Below, piece after piece: positions 8,309-16,916 of a stretch of 64,000 bases of DNA. The notes under the pieces are model-generated. The model worked only from the letters and a program-made list of their open reading frames with translations, had not been told where the DNA came from and did not search any database. The stretch comes from Roseovarius sp. 217 (GTDB taxonomy: Bacteria; Pseudomonadota; Alphaproteobacteria; Rhodobacterales; Rhodobacteraceae), in assembly GCF_000152845.1 (NCBI RefSeq), contig NZ_CH902584.1:2037815-2101814 (forward strand), read 5' to 3'. Positions within the stretch are counted from its first letter, which is position 1; each line of letters opens with the position of its first letter. The position numbers and the translations under genes were made by a program.

Positions 8309-9295
8309 ATGTCAAGCTTCGTGCCAATCATACGTGCAGATGTTATCGCGCCTGCGCTGCGCTGGATGGTCAGCCATGGCCGGGATGTCGACTCGGCGCT
8401 GCGGGCAGTCGATCTTGATTGGTACCCTTGGGACGATCCGCACGCGATCATTCCCGTAAAGAACGCCGCGCATTTTTTCTTTAATCTCACGCAAGACGAG
8501 GGCCCCGATATAGCTTTTCATGTTGTCGCGGAAACTGGTGTGCTCGACATCGGATTACTGGGAAACGCCATCGCTCTTTGCTCGACGCCGCGCAGCGCGC
8601 TGACTTTTGCAGCGTCTATGATGCCATATCAATGCACACACGAAGTTCTGGTTCTTTCGAAGAATTCTGACGACTGCGTTATCTCTGACAGTTGGACCTT
8701 TGCGTTCAAGGACCAGGAAACACGGCACATTGTCGCGCAATATGTCCTCGCCTTGATCCACAAGATCTGCCGCTCCACGGGGAAGTCGTCACCTCCGCTT
8801 CAGGCGGTGAGAATGGTGCCGCATCCCGAATTCGGCCTTTCTCACCTGCGCCCCTGGCTCGACTGCGATTTGCAGGCTGATGTCAATACGCCTCTGGAGG
8901 TTGTAATCCCTGCCTTCATAGCTGACCATTCTTTCCCGAAGCACCTCGTCGACGCCGGGCAGCATCTGCCAATCCCGAGGTTGCGTCCGCTGCGCGGCGA
9001 CGGCAGCATGGCGGGGTGTCTCGCCTTGCTTGCCAAGAGCATGATGAAAGATGGAAACCCCTCGCTCGACAGAATGGCGGCCATTGCGGGAGTAAGTCGC
9101 CGCACCTTGCAGCGCCGGCTGGCTCAGGAAGAAGTCAGCCTTTCCGACGTCATCGACAGGGTCCGACAGGACATTGCCGCAGAATGGCTAAAGGACCCAC
9201 GCTCACGGTTGCAGGATTTGTCGGGGCAAATGGGTTACACACACCCGTCGACCCTCACACGCGCGATGCGGCGCTGGAGCGAACAGTCGCCCTGA
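8309..9295 (+). CDS. AraC-family transcriptional regulator
   Basis: The 328-residue protein has an N-terminal ligand-binding domain of the AraC 'arabinose-binding-like' type (about 20-210, with ETGVLDIGLLGNAIALCSTP) and a C-terminal double helix-turn-helix (about 245-325; LDRMAAIAGVSRRTLQRRLA and LQDLSGQMGYTHPSTLTRAM). I chose the ATG at 8309; an in-frame TTG at 8300 is also open. It points the same way as the following cluster, and the nearest downstream gene is an outer-membrane barrel after 188 bp. It is therefore the most likely local regulator of the 9.5-14.9 kb genes. The effector is unknown. Confidence 0.85.
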   Translation: MSSFVPIIRADVIAPALRWMVSHGRDVDSALRAVDLDWYPWDDPHAIIPVKNAAHFFFNLTQDEGPDIAFHVVAETGVLDIGLLGNAIALCSTPRSALTFAASMMPYQCTHEVLVLSKNSDDCVISDSWTFAFKDQETRHIVAQYVLALIHKICRSTGKSSPPLQAVRMVPHPEFGLSHLRPWLDCDLQADVNTPLEVVIPAFIADHSFPKHLVDAGQHLPIPRLRPLRGDGSMAGCLALLAKSMMKDGNPSLDRMAAIAGVSRRTLQRRLAQEEVSLSDVIDRVRQDIAAEWLKDPRSRLQDLSGQMGYTHPSTLTRAMRRWSEQSP

Positions 9296-9483
9296 CGCGA
9301 GCAACCGGATAAGGTTGGCACGCGGATAGTATTCCGGCCACGCTTACGGATGCAGCACCACCCCGAACGGGAATATGCTGGGCAGAAGTTTTTGTGGCGC
9401 GCAAAGTCAATTCCACAGGTTCTTCCGAGGCTATGATCGATCTGGGGCAGGTCGTCCTGCCAGGAAGCAGAAGTTGACTGCGC

Positions 9484-10221
9484 ATGAAAATATTATTTCT
9501 TGTTCCCTTTTCTTTTGTGTCGGTCTCTCCGGTATTCGCTCAGGAATCGAACTGGGAGTATTCGACGACGCTTTACGGATGGTTCACGGGAATCAGCAAC
9601 ACGGTCGAAACACCTGCCGGAGAGGTGAAGACAGAGGCCGATTTCTCAGACGTATGGGATTCGCTGGACCTTGCTTTAATGGGCACATTTGAAGCTCGAC
9701 GCCATCGCTGGTCCTTCATAGGAGATCTCATCTACAGCGATCTCAGTGCGAGCAGCGACACACCCGGCCCTGTATTTAACGCTGCCAAGGTGGAAACGGA
9801 GATGACGTTGCTGTCGGCCTATGCGGCCTATCGCGTTGTTGATACCGCAGACGCAACGCTCGACCTCGGTGGCGGTCTTCGCTGGTATGACGTGGATATC
9901 GACGTTGGTCTGACAGGCGGTCCATTGCCGGGGAACCGTTCGTTCGGCGATAACTGGGTCGATCCTATTCTGGCCGCACGTCTTGCTGTGCCGCTTTCAG
10001 GTGACTGGTTCGCGGCAGGAATGGTCGATGTCGGCGGCTTTGGGATTGGCGATGCATCCGACCTTTCTTGGCAGGTTCTGGCCAGCGTCGGATACAAATT
10101 CAACGAAACCTGGTCGGCGAGGTTTGGCTATCGATACTTGTCTATCGAGAAGAAAATCGACGGCACGGATGTCGATCTGGAACTCTATGGTCCGGTGATC
10201 GGGATCACGGCGCGTTTCTGA
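9484..10221 (+). CDS. outer-membrane beta-barrel protein
   Basis: The 245-residue protein has a signal peptide (MKILFLVPFSFVSVSPVFA, cleavage before QES). Alternating aromatic and polar strands follow (YSTTLYGWFTGI, WSFIGDLIYSDLSAS, LDLGGGLRWYDVDIDVGL, WSARFGYRYLSIEKK). It ends VIGITARF with a terminal Phe, the typical outer-membrane insertion signal. Size and strand count fit an 8-10 strand barrel. It may serve as a channel or a receptor for the cluster's substrate. No specific family can be named. Confidence 0.78.
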   Translation: MKILFLVPFSFVSVSPVFAQESNWEYSTTLYGWFTGISNTVETPAGEVKTEADFSDVWDSLDLALMGTFEARRHRWSFIGDLIYSDLSASSDTPGPVFNAAKVETEMTLLSAYAAYRVVDTADATLDLGGGLRWYDVDIDVGLTGGPLPGNRSFGDNWVDPILAARLAVPLSGDWFAAGMVDVGGFGIGDASDLSWQVLASVGYKFNETWSARFGYRYLSIEKKIDGTDVDLELYGPVIGITARF

Positions 10222-10359
10222 CAGGGAATACAAAATGACCGTGGCCGATGCGCTACCATCATTATCCCGCAAGAGTGTGCACCGGGCCCGGATGGGTCCC
10301 CAAAGTGGAATTACAGCCGTTCTGGCTTCTTAGGAACCTTAAAATTTGGGAGAAAGTAC

Positions 10360-10896
10360 ATGAACATGACCTTAAGAACTGCAGTGATACTGCTGCTTGG
10401 CGCGGCCGCGCCGGCCCTTGCGGCGGATCAGGACGTGCTGCCCGTGAACACTGATGAAATCGCCCATTATCGAGACGTGGGAGAATGGGTTGTCCATGAG
10501 AACCGCACCCGCAGCACCTGCTTCATTTCGCGCTCAGATGCGGAAGGCCATCTCGTCCAGATTGGCCTGACCAAGGACAAAGACTATGGATACATCGGAA
10601 TATTCCAGAAAGGGGCCAAGCTGGAGGAGGGAACGGACGCCGTCGCTGTCATAGTCAACGGGAATCTCTACGTGGGCGAGTCCAAGGCAGTCGTTCACGG
10701 CACATCGAACGATTATGAGGGCGGCTACGTGCTCGCGACCGGCGAGACCGCCAAACAGTTGCGACTCGATCTGGAGCAACAAGAGGAGATGATCGTTTTC
10801 CCGAACAAACCCTTCACGGTCACTATCTCGCTTGGTCACCTGCGTAACGCGATTTACGAAGCACGCGAATGCACGGGGAAACTTCAGGGATCGTGA
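10360..10896 (+). CDS. small periplasmic protein of unknown function
   Basis: The 178-residue protein begins with a signal peptide (cleavage likely after APALA near residue 21). The mature part has two cysteines, in STCFISRSD and ARECTGK, that could form a disulfide. Its layout loosely recalls the 'invasion-associated locus B' type of periplasmic proteins, but I cannot confirm that. GGGAGAAAG upstream gives a good ribosome-binding site. Its stop codon overlaps a GTG that opens a further small frame (10893-11042), which suggests translational coupling within one transcript with the foldase gene. Confidence 0.7.
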   Translation: MNMTLRTAVILLLGAAAPALAADQDVLPVNTDEIAHYRDVGEWVVHENRTRSTCFISRSDAEGHLVQIGLTKDKDYGYIGIFQKGAKLEEGTDAVAVIVNGNLYVGESKAVVHGTSNDYEGGYVLATGETAKQLRLDLEQQEEMIVFPNKPFTVTISLGHLRNAIYEARECTGKLQGS

Positions 10897-11042
10897 CCGG
10901 GTTTCCTCACAATCCTTACCGTGACAATGCGCGCTTTGCGGGCAGGATGCGCCGGGACGTCGAAGCTGTGCTTGACTCCGCTGCAACTCGATCAAGCCTG
11001 CAGGATCTGCTTCAGGTCCTGCGTAAACTCCCTTGGCTCTGA
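10893..11042 (+). CDS. possible small protein, 49 residues, coupled to the upstream gene
   Basis: A GTG at 10893 overlaps the upstream TGA (GTGA junction). The frame runs 49 codons to a TGA at 11040. The product is basic and probably helical (NPYRDNARFAGRMRRDVEAV, ending LQDLLQVLRKLPWL). The start overlap, the lack of stops and the protein-like composition argue for a real gene. It is short, has no known family, and could instead be a former C-terminal extension of the upstream protein. Confidence 0.45.
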   Translation: MTGFPHNPYRDNARFAGRMRRDVEAVLDSAATRSSLQDLLQVLRKLPWL

Positions 11043-11086
11043 GTGTGAAACCGCAATCCTTCCGGCAAGAACCGAGGAGCATAATC

Positions 11087-11953
11087 ATGAAGCTTCTGAG
11101 AGAACCCCTGCTGCATTTCCTGCTTCTGGGTGGTTTGATCTTCGCGGTTCTGTTCGATGAGGAGGCCCCCGGCACGGCGAGTGTCGAAAACCAGATACTT
11201 ATCGAGGCAGCCGAAGTTGAACGCATGGCCGCCGCTTGGGAGCAGCGCTGGCAGCGCCCGCCAAGCGAGGCGGAGCTTTCGGGCCTTATCGGAGAAGCGG
11301 TGCGCGAGCAGGTGCTCTACCGTGAGGCGCTCACACTTGGACTTGACCGCGACGATGTCGTGGTGCGCCGTCACCTGCGACAGAAGTATGAGTTTCTGAC
11401 ACAGGATCTCGCCTATGACACCGATCCAGACGACGCGACCCTGCGCGCGTATTTCGAGGCGCAGGGAGACCGCTATGCGCAATCTGCCCGCGTCAGTTTC
11501 CACCAGGTCCTGTTCAGCCCAACTCGGCGCGGCGCGCAGGCTGAGATCGACGCGGTTCAGACGCTGGCAGATCTGAAATGGGCAACGGAACCAGGGACGG
11601 CAGAGACGCTGGGCGATGTCACCTCGCTGCCATCGGATCTTGCCGGGCTCGACCTGCACGCGATCGAGGCGATGTTCGGACCGGATTTCGTGGCCGCTCT
11701 GCAGACGGTGGAGCCCGGTCGCTGGGCTGGCCCCATCGTGTCGGACTATGGCCTGCACCTTGTCTGGATTACGGAACGCGCCCCCGGCAGGCGCCTCGCG
11801 TTCGAGGAGGTGCGGCAACGGGTCCGGGACGACTGGATCTACGAACAGCGCGTCGCGGCCAATGAGGCCGTCTATCGCAGGCTGCTGGAACGCTACGAGG
11901 TTGTGGTCGAAACGCCCGCCGCGCCGGGGACAAGCGCCGGGGGCGAGTCATGA
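11087..11953 (+). CDS. PpiC-type (parvulin) peptidyl-prolyl isomerase, membrane anchored
   Basis: I start this 288-residue protein at the ATG at 11087, preceded by GAGGAGC, rather than at the in-frame TTG at 11033. One membrane segment (LLHFLLLGGLIFAVLF, residues 8-23) anchors a SurA/PrsA-like helical region (AELSGLIGEAVREQVLYREA). A parvulin domain follows (about 140-235, with FHQVLFSP and GPIVSDYGLHLVWITER) and then a C-terminal helix. Such foldases assist maturation of exported proteins. It is coupled to the HupE-like gene by an ATGA overlap and precedes the secreted DUF3604 protein, which is a plausible client. Confidence 0.85.
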   Translation: MKLLREPLLHFLLLGGLIFAVLFDEEAPGTASVENQILIEAAEVERMAAAWEQRWQRPPSEAELSGLIGEAVREQVLYREALTLGLDRDDVVVRRHLRQKYEFLTQDLAYDTDPDDATLRAYFEAQGDRYAQSARVSFHQVLFSPTRRGAQAEIDAVQTLADLKWATEPGTAETLGDVTSLPSDLAGLDLHAIEAMFGPDFVAALQTVEPGRWAGPIVSDYGLHLVWITERAPGRRLAFEEVRQRVRDDWIYEQRVAANEAVYRRLLERYEVVVETPAAPGTSAGGES

Positions 11954-12939
11954 TCCGCTGGCTTCTGGCCCTGTTGCTGGCCTTGTCGGGACTGGCGCAC
12001 CCCGTCGCGGCACATGAATCGCGCCCGGCCTATCTCGACATCCGCGAGCTTGGTTCCGGCAATTATGACGTCGTCTGGAAACGCCCGATGCGCGGCGACT
12101 ATGTGATCGGCTTTTCGGTGGTCTGGCCCGAGGGCTGCACCACGTCCTCCGAGGCCGAACATCAGGTGCCCGGCGCATCGCTGACGCGGATGTTCATTGA
12201 CTGCGGCGAGGCGGGGCTGATCGGGCGCGAGCTTTCCATCGCGCGCCTGCCTGAAACCAGTGCCGAGGTCCTTGTACGGCTGGCCTTCGGGGATGGCACG
12301 ACCGAGACCCACATCCTGCGTCCCGCCTCGGCCACGATGACGGTGCAGGGGCCTCGCGGTGCGCTTGCCGTCGCAATAGAATATGCAGTGCTGGGCTTCG
12401 AACACATCCTTGCAGGCATAGACCATCTGCTCTTTGTCCTTGGCCTGACGCTGATCGTTGGGGGGGGATGGCGACTGGTCCAGACGATCACCGCTTTCAC
12501 CATCGCACACAGCATCACCCTAGCCTTGTCGACACTTGGACTGGTGCGTCTGACCCCGGCGCCGGTTGAGGCGGTGATCGCCCTTAGTATCGTCTTCCTT
12601 GCGCGGGAACTGATCATGCTCAAGCAGGGACAGCCGGGGCTGAGCGCCCGCGCGCCCTGGCTCGTCGCCTTTATCTTCGGATTGCTGCACGGTTTTGGAT
12701 TTGCCGGCGCTCTGCGCGAGATTGGCCTTCCTCCGGGGGATATCCCGCTTGCGCTGCTGACCTTCAATCTGGGAGTCGAGGCCGGACAACTGTCCTTTGT
12801 CGCGGTGATCCTCGGGCTAATCTGGCTCGCGCGCGGCATCGGCCCTCTGAGCCTGCCCAGGTGGGCGGGCCTGCTTCCGGCCTACGCCATCGGCACGATT
12901 GCGGCCTTCTGGACCATAGAGCGAATTCTGACTGCCTGA
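11950..12939 (+). CDS. HupE/UreJ-family membrane permease with periplasmic domain
   Basis: The 329-residue protein has a signal peptide (about 1-21), a periplasmic N-terminal domain of about 120 residues, and six or seven membrane helices. It carries the HupE/UreJ_2 signatures GFEHILAGIDHLLFVLGL, TIAHSITLAL and LLHGFGFAGAL, whose His residues suit transition-metal passage. Classical HupE/UreJ proteins carry nickel for hydrogenase or urease. Neither enzyme is encoded here, so another metal or role is likely. The gene is joined by ATGA to the foldase gene and lies 34 bp before the DUF3604 gene, so metal supply to that enzyme is a reasonable inference. Confidence 0.85.
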   Translation: MIRWLLALLLALSGLAHPVAAHESRPAYLDIRELGSGNYDVVWKRPMRGDYVIGFSVVWPEGCTTSSEAEHQVPGASLTRMFIDCGEAGLIGRELSIARLPETSAEVLVRLAFGDGTTETHILRPASATMTVQGPRGALAVAIEYAVLGFEHILAGIDHLLFVLGLTLIVGGGWRLVQTITAFTIAHSITLALSTLGLVRLTPAPVEAVIALSIVFLARELIMLKQGQPGLSARAPWLVAFIFGLLHGFGFAGALREIGLPPGDIPLALLTFNLGVEAGQLSFVAVILGLIWLARGIGPLSLPRWAGLLPAYAIGTIAAFWTIERILTA

Positions 12940-12973
12940 AACGAATTCAAACGAAACTGTCAAGGAGACGATC

Positions 12974-14923
12974 ATGAAACCGAGCCTTCTCAAGACGCTG
13001 TTCCTCGCCGCGGTCGCTGTCAGCCCACCGGCACTGCCGGCCTTCGCGCAGCAGGGTATTGCCGACACGCACGGCCATGATGCGTCCAACCTTGAGTCGC
13101 TGAACCAGAAGCCGCCCTATTCGCCCAATGCCGGGCGTAACTTTCCGGACCGACCGCTGTTCGGTGAAACCCACCTGCATACGACGCTGTCCTTCGATGC
13201 GGGCACCTTTGGCGCGCGCCTGGGACCACGCGACGGCTATCGCTTCGCCAAGGGGCAGGAGATTGTGTCGAACACCGGCCAGCCCGTCCGCATCGCGCGC
13301 CCGCTGGATTTCACCGTTGTGACCGATCACTCGGACAACATGGGGTTCTTCGGCGAGTTTGCCGCCGGCAATCCCGACATCCTCGCCAATGCCCAAGCAA
13401 AGGCCTGGTATGATCTGATGCAGGCCGGCAAGGGCGCCGAGGCGGCCATACAGATCATCACCGCCTTCTCGAACGGAAGCTTCCCGATCGAGATCATGTC
13501 GCAGCCCGGCACCAAGCTTTACCGCGATACCTGGAAGGACATCATTGCTGCCGCTGAAGAGGCCAATGAACCGGGCAGGTTCAGCGCGATCATCGGCTAC
13601 GAATGGACGTCGCAGGTGGGCAAGGGCGACAACCTGCATCGCAACGTTATCTATCGGGACGGCGGCGATCTTGCCGTGCAGATGGACCCGATGGTCACGC
13701 TGCCGCCGCACGGCAGCCAGAACCCGGTCGATCTGTGGAAGTGGATGGGCGCATACGAAGAGAAGACCGGCGGGAATGTTCTGGCCATTGCGCACAACGG
13801 CAACCTGTCAAACGGCCTGATGTTCCCCACCATCGAGCAGTTCGGCGCGCCAGTGGACGCGAACTATGCGTCTGAGCGAGCCAAGTGGGAAAGACTTTAC
13901 GAGATGACGCAGACCAAGGGCACAAGCGAGACGCATCCCAACCTCTCGCCAAATGACGAGTTCGCGGATTTCGAGATCTGGGACAAGGGCAACCTGACCA
14001 TGACAGTCGCCAAGAAGCCCGAGATGCTGCAGCATGAATATGCCCGCTCGGCGCTGCTGAACGGCATGAAGCTGGAAACCCAGTTCGGCACCAACCCCTA
14101 CAAGTTCGGCCTCGTTGGCTCGACCGACAGCCATCTCGGCTTTTCGTCCTTCGAGGAGGACAACTTCTTTGGCAAGACCGTCTCGATGGAGCCGGGGCCC
14201 GAGCGGATCGCGAAACCCTTCGTCAAGACCGATGTGGGCACCATCAGTGAATGGGAGGTCGGCGCTTCTGGCCTCGCGGTGGTCTGGGCCACAGAGAACA
14301 CCCGCGAGGCGATTTTTGATGCGATGGAGCGAAAAGAGACCTATGCGACCACGGGCACCCGGATGGCCGTGCGCTTCTTCGGTGGCTGGGATTTCGTGAC
14401 AGAGGACGTCAATACTCGGAGGCCTGCACAGGCCGGTTATGCCAAGGGTGTGCCAATGGGGGGTGATCTGGTCAATGCTCCCGAAGGCAAGGCGCCCAGC
14501 TTCCTTGTTGCCGCGCTGAAAGATCCGATCGGCGCGAACCTCGACCGGGTGCAGATCATCAAGGGCTGGATCAATGCCGAAGGCAATACGCAGGAGCGCG
14601 TCTATGACGTGGCCTGGGGTGACGCCGATACCCGCGAACCCGATGCAGATGGCAAGCTGCCCTCTGTCGGCTCGACCGTCGATATTGTCGACGCAAGCTT
14701 CACCAACACCATCGGCGACCCGGAACTGATAACCGTCTGGGCGGACCCGGATTTTGATCCGACGTTGAGGGCCTTTTACTATGCCCGGGTCATCGAGATC
14801 CCGACGCCGCGCTGGACCGCTCGGGATGCCAGCTACTACGGCGTAGAACCTGCCGACGGTGTGCGGATGACGATTACCGAAAGGGCATATACCTCGCCGA
14901 TCTGGTACACGCCTGCGCAGTGA
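12974..14923 (+). CDS. secreted DUF3604 protein, PHP-like metalloenzyme
   Basis: The 649-residue protein has a signal peptide (about 1-25, ending PAFA). Metal-ligand motifs of the PHP superfamily stand in order: GETHLHT (His67, His69), VTDHSDNMG (Asp118, His119), IGYEWTS, IAHNGN, and GSTDSHLG (Asp385, His387). This fits a multi-metal phosphoesterase-like or amidohydrolase-like site in a periplasmic or exported enzyme. The substrate of DUF3604 proteins is not established. CAAGGAGACG upstream is a strong ribosome-binding site. It is the last gene of the PpiC-HupE-DUF3604 unit on the island. Confidence 0.85.
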   Translation: MKPSLLKTLFLAAVAVSPPALPAFAQQGIADTHGHDASNLESLNQKPPYSPNAGRNFPDRPLFGETHLHTTLSFDAGTFGARLGPRDGYRFAKGQEIVSNTGQPVRIARPLDFTVVTDHSDNMGFFGEFAAGNPDILANAQAKAWYDLMQAGKGAEAAIQIITAFSNGSFPIEIMSQPGTKLYRDTWKDIIAAAEEANEPGRFSAIIGYEWTSQVGKGDNLHRNVIYRDGGDLAVQMDPMVTLPPHGSQNPVDLWKWMGAYEEKTGGNVLAIAHNGNLSNGLMFPTIEQFGAPVDANYASERAKWERLYEMTQTKGTSETHPNLSPNDEFADFEIWDKGNLTMTVAKKPEMLQHEYARSALLNGMKLETQFGTNPYKFGLVGSTDSHLGFSSFEEDNFFGKTVSMEPGPERIAKPFVKTDVGTISEWEVGASGLAVVWATENTREAIFDAMERKETYATTGTRMAVRFFGGWDFVTEDVNTRRPAQAGYAKGVPMGGDLVNAPEGKAPSFLVAALKDPIGANLDRVQIIKGWINAEGNTQERVYDVAWGDADTREPDADGKLPSVGSTVDIVDASFTNTIGDPELITVWADPDFDPTLRAFYYARVIEIPTPRWTARDASYYGVEPADGVRMTITERAYTSPIWYTPAQ

Positions 14924-15470
14924 CTACTGGGTCTGCTGGTCAAGCAACATGCTGTGCGCCATTATTCTAGTCGCACAGCATTGATCCGCAATTGTGGTGT
15001 TTTTATCCGGGCAGGGCCTGATGGGCGGAGGCGGCTTAAAGGCAGCAAAAGTACACAGATTTTTCCAAACTGATCGGAGACTTACCGCCCTGTTCGACAC
15101 CAACCGGCGCGAAGCGACCACGACCGATGCGAGGAGGAACACCCCATGCTATTTGCTGATGTCAGACACTTCAGTCCTGCGCCACACGCCTGCCGACTGC
15201 AGGCAAGGTAGTCGCAGAGCTTAATTCGCGTTCTGGCAACATCTGTTTGTCCGAGGCCAGCAGGCACGCATCTGGGACACACACTCCGCCATCGCTTTCC
15301 CCGGCCATGACGAGGCGCTTTCGCTCGCGCAAGCGCGCGCTCAAATGTTCGCCCACAGAACCCAGACAGCGCCCGATGAAATCGGTGCGCGATGTCTTCG
15401 TCGGACGAGCTTGATTGAGCAGGCTATAGCAAAGAGCCGCCGTGGTCATATCCAAGACCGCAAAGAGCCT
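14924..15470. other. non-genic stretch between the DUF3604 gene and the recombinase relic
   Basis: No supportable gene is seen. Short open frames exist on both strands (a minus-strand frame at 15171-15455 has 94 codons) but match no family I know and lack convincing start signals. It probably holds decayed island material, including the lost N-terminal part of the recombinase gene. Confidence 0.45.
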
Positions 15471-15476
15471 TCCTGA

Positions 15477-15885
15477 GCCATACCGTTCGACCTGACACCG
15501 TTGCCCGAAATCCAGTCACGGCTCCGGATGCCACGTCAAGAGAGTCCCTGTTGGCCCTGTCATCCTTTCTATGCGCGCCGGTGGCCGGCCATAGACAGTA
15601 AGCGGCTGGTCACAGGCTTGGGCGCGGATGCGAAAAGCTGCGGGTTTGCCAAAGAACATTTGGATGATGGATGTCCGTGCCGGAGCGGTCACGGAAGCCA
15701 AAGGCCTTGGCGTAGATCCCTTTGCGCTGCGCGATGCGGCGCAGCATGCAAGTGTCTCGACGACAAACCGCTACTCGAGGATTCGAAGCGAGGGTGCGAA
15801 CCAGAGTGTCCAACTGAGACGGAATCGTTCGTTGGATCGGATCAAGAACATTCTCGATCCAACGCTATGCTGCTGCACACGCTAA
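15477..15885 (+). pseudogene. decayed tyrosine recombinase (island integrase), C-terminal remnant
   Basis: Pieces of a tyrosine-recombinase catalytic domain can be read in two frames. FDLTPLPEIQSRLRMP reads in one. After a frameshift near 15540, VGPVILSMRAGGRP, then an in-frame TAG at 15592, then MRKAAGLPKNIWMMDVRAGA and LRDAAQHASVSTTNRYSR read in the other. The arrangement DxRAG ... H-x-STT-x-RY-x-R matches integrases common in Rhodobacteraceae, with the nucleophilic Tyr in NRYSR. One frameshift, one nonsense codon and no N-terminal half show that it is inactive. Its place directly beside the intact tRNA-Lys fits an island integrase. Confidence 0.75.
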
Positions 15886-15895
15886 GTCCTTGAAA

Positions 15896-15928
15896 CAGTG
15901 GTGAGCCGTGCAGGATTCGAACCTGCGA
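15896..15928. repeat. right island attachment repeat within tRNA-Lys
   Basis: These 33 bases are identical to 4424-4456. They include the 3' end of the intact tRNA-Lys and 3 bp beyond it, and mark the integration point. Confidence 0.82.
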
Positions 15929-15974
15929 CCCACTGATTAAAAGTCAGTTGCTCTACCAACTGAGCTAACGGCCC
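15899..15974 (-). tRNA. tRNA-Lys (anticodon TTT)
   Basis: The reverse strand reads GGGCCGTTAGCTCAG at the 5' end, an anticodon loop CTTTTAA within an ACTGA/TCAGT stem (anticodon TTT, Lys), a T arm with GGTTCGAATCC, and an acceptor end closing with GGCTCACCA. It is 76 nt long, all arms pair and CCA is encoded. It is the target gene of the island and was kept intact by the duplicated 3' end. Confidence 0.96.
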
Positions 15975-16082
15975 ACTAGACGCGCTATCTAGAAAGAGCG
16001 GGGCGGGGGGTCAACCCCGAAAGTGCAAGATAATTCCGCGATCTGCTGGATTCGTCGCGAGGCGCGGTTTATATGCGCGAGG

Positions 16083-16916
16083 ATGAGCCACGATGACCAT
16101 ACCGGATTGCCCTTTTTCAAGATGCATGGGCTGGGAAACGATTTTGTCGTGCTGGACGGGCGTGCGCGGGATTTGGGGCTGACGCCGGGGCTGATCATGG
16201 CCATTGCCGACCGGCATCGGGGCATCGGATTCGATCAACTGGCGGTGATCACCCAAGGCATGGGTGACGCGCATCTGACCTTTTACAATGCCGATGGCTC
16301 GACCTCTGCGGCCTGCGGCAATGCCACGCGCTGTATTGCGCGGTATCTGATGGACGAGAGCGGCAAGGCGCGACTGGAGCTGAGCACGGCGCGTGGGGCG
16401 CTGGTGGCGGTGGATGCGGGCGGCGGGCTGACATCTGTGAATATGGGGCAGCCGCAGCTGGATTGGGCCGAGATTCCGCTGGCCGAGGCGATGGACACGC
16501 TGGAATTGCCGATTGAGGGCGGGCCGGTGGCCACGGGCATGGGCAATCCGCATTGCACGTTTTTCGTGGCCGATGCCGAGGCGGTGCCGCTGGCGCAATT
16601 CGGGCCGCGCTATGAGCATCATCCGCTCTACCCCGAGCGGACCAATGTGCAGGTGGCGACGGTGATCGGCCCCGATCATATCCGCATGCGGGTCTGGGAG
16701 CGGGGCGTTGGGGTGACGCTGGCCTCTGGCTCTTCGTCCTGTGCCACGGCGGTTGCAGCGGCGCGGCGGGGGCTGACGGGGCGCCGCGTGCGGATTGACC
16801 TGGATGGCGGCACGATCCATGTCGACTGGCGTGAGGATGGCGTCTGGATGACCGGCGAGACCGCGCATGTGGCAAGCGGCGTGCTCACGCCCGCATTTCT
16901 GGCGGCGGTTCGATGA
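16083..16916 (+). CDS. dapF: diaminopimelate epimerase
   Basis: This enzyme interconverts LL- and meso-diaminopimelate for lysine and peptidoglycan synthesis. I take the ATG at 16083, preceded by GCGCGAGG, giving 277 residues, the usual size. The family start [17 protein letters not shown] is present. The two catalytic cysteines are Cys78 ([12 protein letters not shown]) and Cys220 ([11 protein letters not shown]), and [11 protein letters not shown] lies between them. It overlaps mtaB by an ATGA junction. An aminotransferase of the same pathway (dapC) lies two genes downstream. Confidence 0.95.
   Translation: MSHDDHTGLPFFKMHGLGNDFVVLDGRARDLGLTPGLIMAIADRHRGIGFDQLAVITQGMGDAHLTFYNADGSTSAACGNATRCIARYLMDESGKARLELSTARGALVAVDAGGGLTSVNMGQPQLDWAEIPLAEAMDTLELPIEGGPVATGMGNPHCTFFVADAEAVPLAQFGPRYEHHPLYPERTNVQVATVIGPDHIRMRVWERGVGVTLASGSSSCATAVAAARRGLTGRRVRIDLDGGTIHVDWREDGVWMTGETAHVASGVLTPAFLAAVR

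Larger units (their letters stand above)
4424..15928. mobile_element. genomic island integrated in the 3' end of tRNA-Lys
   Basis: A 33-bp exact direct repeat (4424-4456 and 15896-15928) bounds about 11.5 kb. The right copy is the 3' part of the intact tRNA-Lys and the left copy is a tRNA fragment. The tRNA is on the minus strand with its 3' end facing the island, and a decayed tyrosine recombinase lies next to it, as expected for tRNA-targeted integration. Cargo includes a VCBS surface protein, an AraC regulator, an outer-membrane barrel, a PpiC foldase, a HupE-like permease and a DUF3604 protein. Non-genic parts of the island are visibly poorer in GC than the flanks. The island probably can no longer excise by itself, because its recombinase is broken. 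Confidence 0.8.

Noticed and set aside
9446-9461. Short hairpin GGCAGG-TCGT-CCTGCC before the outer-membrane barrel gene
   Set aside because: A six-base stem occurs often by chance at this GC content, and nothing else marks it as an operator.
15171-15455. Minus-strand frame of 94 codons in the island margin
   Set aside because: No family, no good ribosome site, and it lies in decayed island DNA. It is not supported as a gene.
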